Below, in pieces: positions 35,423 to 45,388 of a stretch of DNA of 64,000 bases. Positions within the stretch are counted from its first letter, which is position 1; each line of letters begins with the position of its first letter. The notes below the pieces were generated by a model. It made no database searches and had not been told where the DNA came from. It saw only the letters and a program-made list of their open reading frames with translations. A program made the translations under genes and the position numbers. The stretch covers positions 14,556,822 through 14,620,821 of the forward strand of contig CAIIXF020000008.1 of the NCBI GenBank assembly GCA_903813345.2. Direction: 5' to 3'. The stretch is from Owenia fusiformis (taxonomy: Eukaryota; Annelida; Polychaeta; Sabellida; Oweniidae).

Positions 35423-37059
35423 ACCTGTGGTAATAGAGACAATACAGTTTTCACTGACATATGTTTATGCAACACATGAAACAATACATAGTTGCCATGG
35501 AACCAATTAGACAGCAAACTGCTTAGATGAGATAATTGGCCATATGTATGGAGTCTTGAAATCGTATCAGCCATAATATTCACTTTAGTTCCAATAGATT
35601 TCACAGAGAATGTAAAATTATTCCTGGCACTTGCCCAAAATGTATTTCTAAGCAGTTGCATTATATAATCATTATGATTACACCTCCCTTTATTGACAAT
35701 GCCCCTGGCCACTGAACTGTCAGAGTAGATATTGACATGGCAATCTTTCCATAATGTGCCCCATCGATTCACTGCTGCACATATAGCTATAATTTCCTTG
35801 TAATTTATATGTAGATGTTTAGCACTTTTCCAATCTAACTCAAAACATATATATTCCCAATCGCCTTGAGAAAATATCCCAGCACCATCACTGCTGGCAT
35901 CCACAAATACACTGATTACTTCCTTTGTATTATAATACACTGTACCATCGCATATATCCAACATGGCACACCACCACTGGACATCTTTTTTGAATGCCTG
36001 AGATAACAACACTTTATCTCTACTACCTTTCATCTTCCTGAGATTATCCAATATACGTCGCAGAAAAAATTTGCCTCCACGAACCGCATGTGTTGCATAA
36101 CTTAAGGACCCTACCAACGATTGTAGTTGACGTTTTGATGCACGTTTTTTATTACGAAATAACTCCAACTTGTCACGTAACTTATTTCGTTTTGCCTGGC
36201 CTAATGAGACCGTACAGTCCACAGTATTGATTTCCACACCTAAGAAGGTAACCATCTGACTTGGTCCACATACTTTAGACCAGTTTATCTGGAACCCAAG
36301 TGTCCTCAATAGATTAATCAATACATTTAAACACTTTTGACAGTCTGCTGCTGTCTCCTGTACAATGAGAAAGTCATCGAGATACGCTACAATCCCAGAA
36401 TAGCCTTTCCTATTCATGATACGTTTCACTGCTTGTGATATACGTGTAAAAATTGAACATCCTTGATTAGACCCAAAAGGCAATCTGCTATCAAAGATAT
36501 TAGTTACAGTTTCATCACCTTGAAATTTCCATTGCAGGCCTGTCATACAATAGTCAATACAAGATATAGGAACACTACGATAGGCATTTTTCAAGTCAAT
36601 TTTTGCGATGAAGTAATTAGGTTTGGCTAAACGTTTTGCTTTATCCAATGTTTCATATTTCACAGAATTACTTTCTGAATAGTCATTCATAGCACAGCCT
36701 ACAGGTCTACTACCATCATGTATAAGTCGAACATCCACTCCACTTGATTTTGGAATCGCCGCAAGTGGACTAACAATTTTTGGAACAGTTTTGGCAATGA
36801 TATAACATCCATGTTTTATTTGGGTTTTCAATTCCTTTTCAACTAATGTCCTATGTTCAAATGCTGACTTGTGGTTTTGCATATATACAGATTTTACTTT
36901 CACTTCATTATCAATGTCTGTGATTCTAAATCCACTTTTAATACCATTCATTATATAATCATAATCACAATCATTCTTCATTAAACGTTCCCATTCCTCA
37001 TGCTTAGAGGATATTGAATAGTAATTACCAAGGAAATCAGTATTACATGGGTCTATCAA
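35383..37059 (-). CDS. Ngaro ORF2: reverse transcriptase and RNase H
   Basis: About 558 codons are open. RT motifs are KIDLKNAYRSVPI, LPFGSNQG and the catalytic YLDD (about residues 226-229 of the open frame). RNase H follows with the four acidic residues visible at FVDASSDGAG, NYKE, IYSDSS and MADT (about D387, E422, D447, D498). The frame is the same as gag's and is separated from it only by the TAG at 37098-37096; the first codon at 37059 is TTG and no ATG lies near the domain start. Expression probably needs readthrough, an internal start or splicing. The 3' end overlaps the recombinase ORF by 40 nt in another frame. Confidence 0.88.
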   Translation of the reverse strand: MIDPCNTDFLGNYYSISSKHEEWERLMKNDCDYDYIMNGIKSGFRITDIDNEVKVKSVYMQNHKSAFEHRTLVEKELKTQIKHGCYIIAKTVPKIVSPLAAIPKSSGVDVRLIHDGSRPVGCAMNDYSESNSVKYETLDKAKRLAKPNYFIAKIDLKNAYRSVPISCIDYCMTGLQWKFQGDETVTNIFDSRLPFGSNQGCSIFTRISQAVKRIMNRKGYSGIVAYLDDFLIVQETAADCQKCLNVLINLLRTLGFQINWSKVCGPSQMVTFLGVEINTVDCTVSLGQAKRNKLRDKLELFRNKKRASKRQLQSLVGSLSYATHAVRGGKFFLRRILDNLRKMKGSRDKVLLSQAFKKDVQWWCAMLDICDGTVYYNTKEVISVFVDASSDGAGIFSQGDWEYICFELDWKSAKHLHINYKEIIAICAAVNRWGTLWKDCHVNIYSDSSVARGIVNKGRCNHNDYIMQLLRNTFWASARNNFTFSVKSIGTKVNIMADTISRLHTYGQLSHLSSLLSNWFHGNYVLFHVLHKHMSVKTVLSLLPQVCHWLSKKNYSKR

Positions 37060-37095
37060 ACCAAATGGAGACTGTTTATTCTGCGACTGTCTGTC

Positions 37096-38067
37096 CTATT
37101 CATCTTTTGTACTTGAAGACTCGGTCTTAGGATGATCTTTCCCATGATGTTCACTTTTATTACAGGTTTTGCATTTATGCGCAAACTTGCAGGTGTCCCC
37201 ATATGAACAAGTCCCTTTATTGTTCCATTGATCACAGTACAGTACCCTATTAGATGACCATGTTGAAGTTTTCTTTTTTCCAATGGCATTTGGTTTGTTA
37301 AAATCGTTTTTAGGGGGCCTCCTTTCTAAATGTACCTCTGATAGATGGGGAGTATCCGTTCCCCATCTAAACATGTATACATTTTGTTTTTTCCTATAGT
37401 CATCGTCATATTTTAACACTGATGGCCATGTATACCTACACGCTAAGTTACCGATCTTTGCAGTATATGCTACATAATCCAAAACATCAATACTGCTCGA
37501 CAAGAGATGTTTACGCATGAGTTCCGCTTGTATTGAAGCATTAGCAGAAACCCATTGTGCTGGGGTCACATTTTCAATTTTTAATTTCGCTGTTTTACGT
37601 TTGAATGTATATTCTCCAAAATCAATATCTGTGTCCTCCTCATGTTCTAGGCCAGGGACATAGTCAACTATTTTGAGATATGAATTATTACCTTTATCTC
37701 CTTTCCTAAAGAGGTAAACTTGAGGATCCATGTAATCGGCCTGATGGCGTTCTGCAGCTGTAGCTGGTTTGTTGCCAAGTAAGTCTTCGAGAAATTTTAA
37801 TCCAACCGTAGCCTCTGTTGATTTTCCTGGCTGAACTTTCGAAATGTCTTCAAGGAGGGGGCCAGTGCCAGCCTCACGTTGTAACTGTTTTACCCCAGCT
37901 AGTAGGGATCGTATTTCACCTTTTTTCAATGCAACACCGTCCAAATCCTCACTACTCATGTTGATAAGTGAAGAAATGTTGTCAAATCCTTCTGACAAGA
38001 GCCACTTTTGAGAGTCTTCTGTTATTTCAGAGAATTTAATCCACTTATCAAACTCAAATTTTTCCAT
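37096..38067 (-). CDS. Ngaro ORF1: gag-like protein with CCCH zinc finger
   Basis: The ORF encodes 323 residues from the ATG at 38067; an upstream extension would start at a non-ATG codon, so I chose this start. The N-terminus (MEKFEFDKWIKFSEITED...GFDNISSLINMSSEDL) looks like a small helical, possibly SAM-like, domain. The middle is charged. The C-terminus has C-x8-C-x5-C-x3-H (CDQWNNKGTCSYGDTCKFAH) followed by CKTCNKSEHHGKDH, a nucleic-acid-binding zinc motif typical of gag-like proteins. The stop is TAG, in frame with the following RT ORF. Confidence 0.8.
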   Translation of the reverse strand: MEKFEFDKWIKFSEITEDSQKWLLSEGFDNISSLINMSSEDLDGVALKKGEIRSLLAGVKQLQREAGTGPLLEDISKVQPGKSTEATVGLKFLEDLLGNKPATAAERHQADYMDPQVYLFRKGDKGNNSYLKIVDYVPGLEHEEDTDIDFGEYTFKRKTAKLKIENVTPAQWVSANASIQAELMRKHLLSSSIDVLDYVAYTAKIGNLACRYTWPSVLKYDDDYRKKQNVYMFRWGTDTPHLSEVHLERRPPKNDFNKPNAIGKKKTSTWSSNRVLYCDQWNNKGTCSYGDTCKFAHKCKTCNKSEHHGKDHPKTESSSTKDE

Positions 38068-38541
38068 GATGAGCTTAATTTTACTAACTATTACTAACAA
38101 AGATCAGCTTATTTGCAAATAAAGAGAAACTACTGAGTAATTCCATATCACATGGCCTGAATTTTTTACTTCCTGTACAAAAGTTGCTACTGGTTAGGAA
38201 TATTCATATTGTGTTTTAGCACAATCAGGCACCTGGCACAACCCACCCATCCATCCATATTTAATCTCAATTCTTCACAGAATATCATTTTATTTATACC
38301 GCATTGTGTTTCTTTATTTCACAAGTGTGTACATAGCAATGATAAACATTTTATCTCTAGATTTATTAAAGTATTTTTGTATAAAATATCAAAACATGGG
38401 GAAAATGTGACCTAATTGGCACTTCAAACACAAGTTAGAGATTAATTTTATTTTATAAGTGACGAAGGTGTCAAAGTATAAACAGTTGTTGATCATATAC
38501 CAGAAAAGCTAAAGATTTGTAAGAGGAGTCACATTCCCAGA

Positions 38542-38925
38542 TACTGTAAATTGCTTTAATTTGACAGCCATTTTAATTTGATGTATTGATAAAAACCACC
38601 AAATGAGGTCTCTGCCAATTTTTTGAAAAATCACCAAGAATTCTTGTACCACAAATTTTCATTCAGTGACTTTCCCATGTGTTACCTTGCATGATAAAAC
38701 TTGAAAATCTGAAAAATGATACGGATAAAATGTCAATTTAAGATTATTTGCAAAGATGTATAGAGTAACTGCTGGTTCAGACAATATGATCTCATACCTG
38801 GAGGAGAGATAAAATTGTGCTATCAGTGGTGAGCTGCGAAGTGAGTAATATGATTAGATAGCAGCCTTTCAAAATTTGCTCAATCCGCCAAATAAAAAAG
38901 CGCCAAATTAAATCAATTTACAGTG
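38542..38925. mobile_element. MITE with TACTGTAAATT termini
   Basis: TACTGTAAATTGCTTTAATT and AATTAAATCAATTTACAGTG are inverted. A degenerate relative with GCGCCAAATTAAAT and TACAGTA lies at 49725-49870. Confidence 0.7.
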
Positions 38926-40658
38926 CACATAGATGTATAATGCTTTTTCTGTATATTTATTATCATCCAGAATGCTTATAATTTGAGTTTATTTGATAAC
39001 AATTAATAATTTAAACATAAAAACTTAATAATGTAAACATTTGTAAATAGGACATAATCTTAGGATGAAGAAAAGGATAAGTAAATCTCATACCCCCATG
39101 TTTATTACACTTTGACTTTAAGTGTCGCAATAGAATTCCAGATTTTACCAACTTCAACTCAAATTACTTTGGATAGTTGGACCATCAATAGGTTTAATAC
39201 TTTGTTGTAAAGGTCAAACCTTACTATGTGGCTTGCAATAAACCTCAGTTTTTTGAAAGCGTCCAAGTTTAGTTATCAGAAGACAAATCTGGCAAAACTT
39301 TGAAAAGAAACAACCAATATTTCACTATAATGTTTCATCCTTGGTCATAACCAAGTAATGAAGCAAAATTAGAATTTAGTCCTGCCACATCTCATGCTTG
39401 TTTAAATCACGTTCAGAAAATAAGGAAAGCTTTTTGCCTATACCTTATGTATGTCTTATTCAGGTTAGCCATTGTTTCAAGAGAAATGCAATGTTATCGC
39501 AAGCAAAAAAGTTTTGTTTTGACCTCTGACTATTTATTTACCAGCTCTGGAGCCATTCTTTGTGAAATTACACTTGCAATGCAGACCTATGCTTCTCTGA
39601 ACTCTGACATTGCAGTGTAAAAATTAACACCATTGAACACACATGTTGAATGGTTTCAATACAACTGAACCTGAAATGTTTTAAGGCTCAAAAATTGTGC
39701 CATGCAAACCTTATACAATGTTAACACAATTATTAAAGTGAAAATTTTACATTCTAAATGTGCTCTATTTTTTAGAAATGTTTGTATGTACACATGGAAG
39801 CCAAAAGTAGAATTTTGTCAAGGAATGAGGAATGATGGTTGTTCAGTTGAGAGTGGTTGAACCTTAAACTCAACTCTAAAAAACATGCTCAATTGTGAAA
39901 CACTGCAGATGATTAAAATATTTATATGTCATTTATATTTTTAGAGATATTTCAATTTCTCATTTTATCATTCCATCCTTTTACATTTGACAAAGGTACA
40001 TTATATCAAATGATGATACATGTATTTTAATTTGTTAACTGCTGCAGTATTATTTACAAATGACATGAATGACAGGCTGGGGTTAATAAAAGAAAAAATA
40101 TTATTTTCAGAATCTCATTAAGAGGTAAAAAATAAAATAAAGTTATGGACGAGGAATAGTTTATTTAGAGATGGGAAAACTCACAGTTCCCAATATGCAG
40201 TACCTGTAAAATATCAGGTATGTCCATTATTTTCACTGAATTTGGTTTAGCTTGTCAAGATATTTTTTATATTTTTTGTAATAAACCTTGCTTTGTGAGC
40301 TTAATAGATTGTTTTTGTCTATTTTATGCACTTGTTCTGATCCCAAATTAGCCCATAATGTTTTAAATTCATAAAGATCTCTACATGATCAATAGCCTAC
40401 AGCTTTGATCTGGAAATAAGCAATGCTTAAAAAAGTTCCTGCCTAGAAATAAAACATTATCTTTTGATACTTACACGACATTATAATAGGGTTCATATAT
40501 CATGGTTCATTGATGTGCCTCAAAATTTTATCCCTTATATTTAAAGATAAATCTGAACACTGATTGATCCGATTAAACTTATTGTTGCCGTTACAAAACG
40601 TAACAAAAATAATCAAAATAATACAGTAAGTTGAGGGGATGTAATTATTTTGATATTC
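38926..40658. other. AT-rich intergenic stretch, nothing recognised
   Basis: No exon, RNA gene or paired repeat was supported in this interval. Confidence 0.45.
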
Positions 40659-41110
40659 ATGTCACCACGAATGGTGACTTATTGTTATCATCTCAAACTT
40701 TTTTGTGTTCGGCGTCTGTAACAAATGACCATGTGCGTAGCGCCTATTACGGAAAATACGCATAGGCGTACCAAATGAATTTGAAAAAAATTAAAGTGTT
40801 AAAATGCATTAATTTATTTCCGAATTTATTGATGCTTCCTACCGTATCTATATTTTACCATTCAACATTTAAAGTTGATAAAAACGCTTAGATTCCAACA
40901 AACAACAACCTTGAGAAAAATTCCGCTGGGGAGCATATCATTATGCTCCCACGAACCCCCGCGATGCGCGGTCTTCGGCCACGCAATCAGGCATCCCATG
41001 GGCATTCAACTAGAATGTTGAATGCCCATGGGCATCCACGTACCAACTCAAAATAAAGCCCTACGCCCATGATGGCAGGTAGTTGTATTTTACACGATTA
41101 ATGCCTTGTT
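40659..41110 (+). mobile_element. Dispersed family 2 copy carrying a nested insertion
   Basis: The left end is ATGTCACCACGAATGGTGAC and the right end TTAATGCCTTGTT. At about 40728-41070 an insert bounded by CATGTGCGTAG / CTACGCCCATG interrupts the GTAACAAATGGCAG stretch that is intact at 29649. The insert contains a further hairpin near 40990-41038 built on GCCCATGGGCAT. Confidence 0.7.
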
Positions 41111-41253
41111 TTTATTATTTATACCGTTTTGACTCATTTTCATAAAAGCAATGAAACATTTTCTGATGATAACGTCACCTTATTCATAACAGATCGTGTA
41201 GACCTCCACTGCTTCTTGATTTATAGCAAAACGATTGACTTGTGCATGCTGGT

Positions 41254-41343
41254 AAGTCTTGCTTCAAGATGTGGACTGACTGGTTCCCTTTCTAAGCAGT
41301 TGTAGAGTTGCAGAGTAGCTAGTCAGGGTCTTGAAGCAAGACT
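41254..41343. repeat. 90-nt hairpin
   Basis: AGTCTTGCTTCAAGA and TCTTGAAGCAAGACT form a perfect 15-bp stem, with partial pairing (ACTGACT/AGTCAG) toward a loop of about 35 nt. Confidence 0.7.
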
Positions 41344-41996
41344 ATATGCTGGTGACGCTGTGCCTTTTTAGATAGATCTCATACCGTAGAAGCGTATCAG
41401 TTCAAAAAATCATACATATTTTACCATAATGTGCACTTATTTATTTACTAGTATTTAACGATTTATTACACCCTATACAGACGGAGCCTGTGAGAAATAT
41501 TGGGTGCGGCATGCATTCATCCTCACAATATGTTATTTGCCGAAAAATTAAGTAAACTTTTCATAAATAAGAAAGAAATGAACTCATCCATGATGAAAAT
41601 GGTTCAGAGAAAAATGCATTTCGAAATTTTAGTTCTCAGAAGCCAATGGTACAAAAATATTTAATTTAAAACATGATGAATTATATGTATATTATATACT
41701 AGTAGTAATATTGTTCCTTTTAATCTGGTTAGACAATAAATATTGGTTTATTTTTGAAGTTCAGCATATTTAGAAAAGGTTGACATACGGTTTTTAATTT
41801 TTCCAAAATATTTTTGCAGCCTGAGTAATGTCACGATGATGTTATTAAGGTTGCAAAATATTTTTTATCTAAATTGAAGTGGCACACTAGATATGACATT
41901 ATATTATTGAAATAGCGTGTCCTTTGTTCAATCTTTGCATTGGAGTTAAAAATATTGTTTTTGCACTGAAAAGTGGAATATTTGATGATTTAAAAT

Positions 41997-42880
41997 TTCA
42001 ACTTTTATTTGAAAAATGGCGGGAAATTTGAATATTTGAGAAATGAAAAGCTGACAACATTTTTTCGAATTTCTTTTCAAAAATCTCTCAAATAACGTTT
42101 TAAGTTATGAGGAATGGTAAATAAATGATAAAAAACATATTTTTAAACTTAACGTGGGGACTTTAATACAGATCCATAAGCAATGTTCTTCCTGAGTTAT
42201 ATCGACTCATAATTAATTGTGTTTCTGCTAGAAAAGAGATTGAAAAAGACTAGATAAGCTTTCCAATGGTGTGCTAATTGTTTGCCTAGCTATTTCAAAT
42301 TAAAAAAACATGTTGTCAGTCCGCGGAAAACTTTTCGTCATCTATTATGTAAATTGAATGCGTTATTAACTTTACATTCCCTGAATATTTGGTTCAATTC
42401 TGGTATGAACATGATGAAGAGGATTGAAGGGATTATGTACGCTTTCCAATGATGTGCTGAATCTGCTAGCTATTTCATATAATAACGAATAATGTACATA
42501 ATATTGTTGGACTGCGAAAATATCTCGTCATTTATTCTTTACACTTTCTCAGTTCTTAAATGTTTCATTCACCAAGATAATTGAAGAAAATAATCTTTCC
42601 CATGAACGAATTTGTATATCTAAGTCAGAGACATATAAAACATGTTTTATATGTCTCTGCATAAGTGTACAAACTGTACTGTTTTACTTAGTTACTAATG
42701 TTATTGTTTTAATTCTTACTCATGAAAATGTTCTTCAACTTTATTTGGAATCACAATTTAAAATTGCCCGCTCCCAACACTAGGATATTGTGTCAAAGGC
42801 ACATGAAACTGGCAATATAACAATTTCAACTTTTTATTAAAAACTGGCGGGAAATTTTAATATTTCAGAAATCAAATCAT
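41997..42880 (+). repeat. Degenerate direct repeats
   Basis: TGGCGGGAAATTTGAATATT (about 42016) and TGGCGGGAAATTTTAATATT (about 42845) begin similar blocks. Between them CTTTCCAATGGTGTGCT (about 42262) and CTTTCCAATGATGTGCT (about 42441) mark a second, 180-bp-spaced pair. Confidence 0.6.
42626..42659. repeat. 34-bp perfect palindrome
   Basis: CAGAGACATATAAAACA and its exact complement meet with no spacer. One arm plus the centre recurs at 52916-52944. Confidence 0.9.
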
Positions 42881-43455
42881 CACTGGCATGTCTTAGATCA
42901 ATTATCAACTACGAGTTGAAAGCCCATGGTCATACTCTGGCACCCAAAATAAACGATAAACTTTGTGCGATAGAAATATATTTTAAATAAAGAGGTCAGG
43001 CCAATCGATCTGTCTTTAATTGGTTGTCAAAAAGCCGAACGTTCCATTTCTTTTCTGTAGTCAAGTAGTCAATGTATGCATGTAGGAAAACTCATTAAGC
43101 GGTCGAAGTCATTTATTTAAAGTTCCTCGTATAAGGTTTAAAAAAGAAAAAAAGTTTACTCGTAAAATATGACAGAATCTGACTGAAAGTGAATATGTTT
43201 TCAAATGTTCGCTTTTTTCATACCAAGACAGAGGAACATGCGCACTGCAACGTGAGTTTTGTACGTCCTATTTATTTACCTCCTGGACTTACTTCATATT
43301 GATGTTTCACGTTGAAGTTCATGCATATCATATGAATATAAGTGAGTTGCTGAGGCGACAGGTAAGTCAAAATATTAATATAGTCTAATGAGGGTGTCCG
43401 AGACAGCACTGTCAATTGCAGGTTTGCTTTGGAACCTTTTCCCATCGACAGACTT

Positions 43456-43526
43456 CTTTCAGACCACCATAATTAGGAAATGGTGATCGAAAATCGACCT
43501 GTCATTTATTTTTGTCCCCAACTGTA
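43456..43526 (+). repeat. Right-end fragment of the 6038-6279 MITE family
   Basis: It shares GACCACCATAATTAGGAAAT and CGACCTGTCATTTATTTTTG, TCCCCAACTGTA with the right end at about 6215-6279. Confidence 0.85.
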
Positions 43527-43604
43527 ATTTTTGGATTTATTTTTGTTCCACTTCCAGTGAGATATAGGCTAAATACTATGGTCGTAGCACAGGAAGTTGT
43601 ACCT

Positions 43605-43742
43605 AGTCCTTTTTGGGCCTAACAGAGCTTTTTGCCCTTCCCCACTCTCAGAACAGATGTGAGAACAGATGTATTCTCTAAGGGATACATCTGTTCTGAG
43701 AGTGGGGAAGCGCAAAAAGCTCTGTTAGGCCCAAAAAGGACT
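43605..43742. repeat. 138-bp near-perfect foldback
   Basis: Arms 43605-43661 and 43686-43742 pair over about 57 bp (AGTCCTTTTTGGGCCTAACA with its complement). One TGCCC/GCGC mismatch patch breaks the stem and the loop is only about 24 nt. Confidence 0.93.
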
Positions 43743-44189
43743 TCTACAGCTTCCAGTGGGCCATAGCGCAATTTTTTAAAGTAAGCCACAACGGGAACAC
43801 AAGTTGAACAAAGCGAAAAACGAGTGTTCATGGGGGTCTGGGGGAGTTAGCCCGGGATTTATCCCCAAAGATTATAAATAAATTCCAGGATAATCCCAAT
43901 GCATCTCTATAATGGAAATATTTATCCAGGTCAGATTTTGGACCAAACGATACTTAACCACGGTCCTTGATTTGGGCCTGCCTAAATCAAGCTGCAATTG
44001 ATTGTGCTAGACTGTGAACATATAAGTGATTAACATATATAAGGGTTATGTACTGGTAGGTTTTGGATATGGGGTTTATCCAGAGGGAGATATGCATATC
44101 TGCCTGAGGGACCGTAGGGACCGAAGGGTAGATGTGCATATCTCACGAGGAATGAACCCATATCCAAACCGACCGGACATAACTGCTTT

Positions 44190-44753
44190 ATCCTATACCA
44201 AGTAGAGTTTTCTAATTTTCTTTCAATTTTTTTTTATTTTTTCACATTTTTAAATTTTTTTCTATTTTTTTTCTTTTTTTGAATTTTTTATTTTCAATTT
44301 TTTCACATTTTTTCTTCTTTTTCATTTTTTTTATTTTTTCACATTTTTTTTCGAAGCGGGAAGATATGCCCTGGAGTGGGAGATATGGCGGGAGATATGG
44401 AGGTTCAGGATATGGAAACCTCAAAATCAGAATACGGGATATATCTTACCAACTTATCTCCCTAAAACCCCAGGGGCGGATCTGGGAACCAACAAGGGGG
44501 GGGGCCCAAACTTCTTATATTCGAAAATAACTTCTGGGCTCCAAAAACCCAAAAGTGGGCCCAAATTTTGAAATTTTGAGGCCCATTTTCTTCAAAATTT
44601 AGCCTAAAATTAAAAAACAAGGCCTTAGAAGGCCAATTTTTGACCAAAAAGGCCTACTTTTTGGGGCCTTAGGGCCTTTTTTGGCTCAAAATTTTTTTTG
44701 GGCACAATTTTTTTTTTCTGGGCCCACCCAAACTCTACTTGGCATAGGATAAA
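44190..44753. mobile_element. Inverted-repeat element with T-rich core
   Basis: TATCCTATACCAAGTAGAGT and ACTCTACTTGGCATAGGATA bound it. Inside are a long T-rich tract and a stretch beginning GGGGCGGATCTGGGAACCAA, which looks like the start of a further DNA-transposon remnant. Confidence 0.75.
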
Positions 44754-45388
44754 ACCCGATACATTCATATTTTTGATGCAGAACATTTGATATATTGGAT
44801 TGCTACATAAATGTGTGGTTAAATGTGATGCTTCTCTGGTACAATTTTCGAAAAATTATTATGTCTGAACAAATTACAAGTTACCAAAGATTTACAGAAT
44901 GAAAATCAGAATACATTTTTGCATACAACATTGTGCCATGGACCGTGCTTTCTTTATTTTTTAGCTTTGAAAGGATATTTTCACTATTTTGGACTCTGAC
45001 TTATCTTGGATTTATATGTGGTCAAGCCTTTATATACTGGTGCCTTATGGAAGACCATTGTCCAAGAAGTATATATAATGATAGTTTAGAACTTGTTCAG
45101 CAAGCATATAGACCCTGTAGGAGTTGCAAGACTTTTAATTAAGATATATCTTTTTAGCACCCCTTATATTATTAGATATCTAAGCTTTATTAGCTTTGTG
45201 GTTTACATTACATTAATGGCAGCAGGTATGAATTGATACATGTACATGTATTGTAAGGTTTACATTGTGACATACACAATTACACTTGTATACAGATTGA
45301 TTGAAATTAACATTAGTGACACATCTCTTTCTTTTTATTTGCAGATGACATTATCATCATCCCTTAGCTGATATAACTTAGGTTAGCA

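Larger units (their letters stand above)
33871..38290 (-). mobile_element. Complete Ngaro-type tyrosine-recombinase retrotransposon with split direct repeats
   Basis: Two direct-repeat pairs frame three ORFs. Repeat A (99 bp) is at 33871-33969 and 34235-34333; repeat B (137 bp) is at 34098-34234 and 38154-38290. By eye each pair looks identical. Read on the minus strand the order is B, ORFs, A-B, A, which is the split-direct-repeat arrangement of Ngaro elements (A1-ORFs-B1-A2-B2). The internal B-A junction is seamless. No target-site duplication is expected or seen, in keeping with recombinase-mediated insertion. The ORFs are long and catalytic residues are present, so the copy is probably recent. 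It lies about 480 bp downstream of gene B's stop codon, directly against a small dispersed element. Confidence 0.93.

Noticed and set aside
37056-37289. 77-codon ORF between gag and RT
   Set aside because: It is a shifted frame of the gag zinc-finger region without any motif.
44933-45142. 69-codon ORF starting MPWTVLSLFF with several cysteines
   Set aside because: It has no recognised family, splice context or repeat relatives. Length alone is not significant, though a small secreted protein cannot be excluded.
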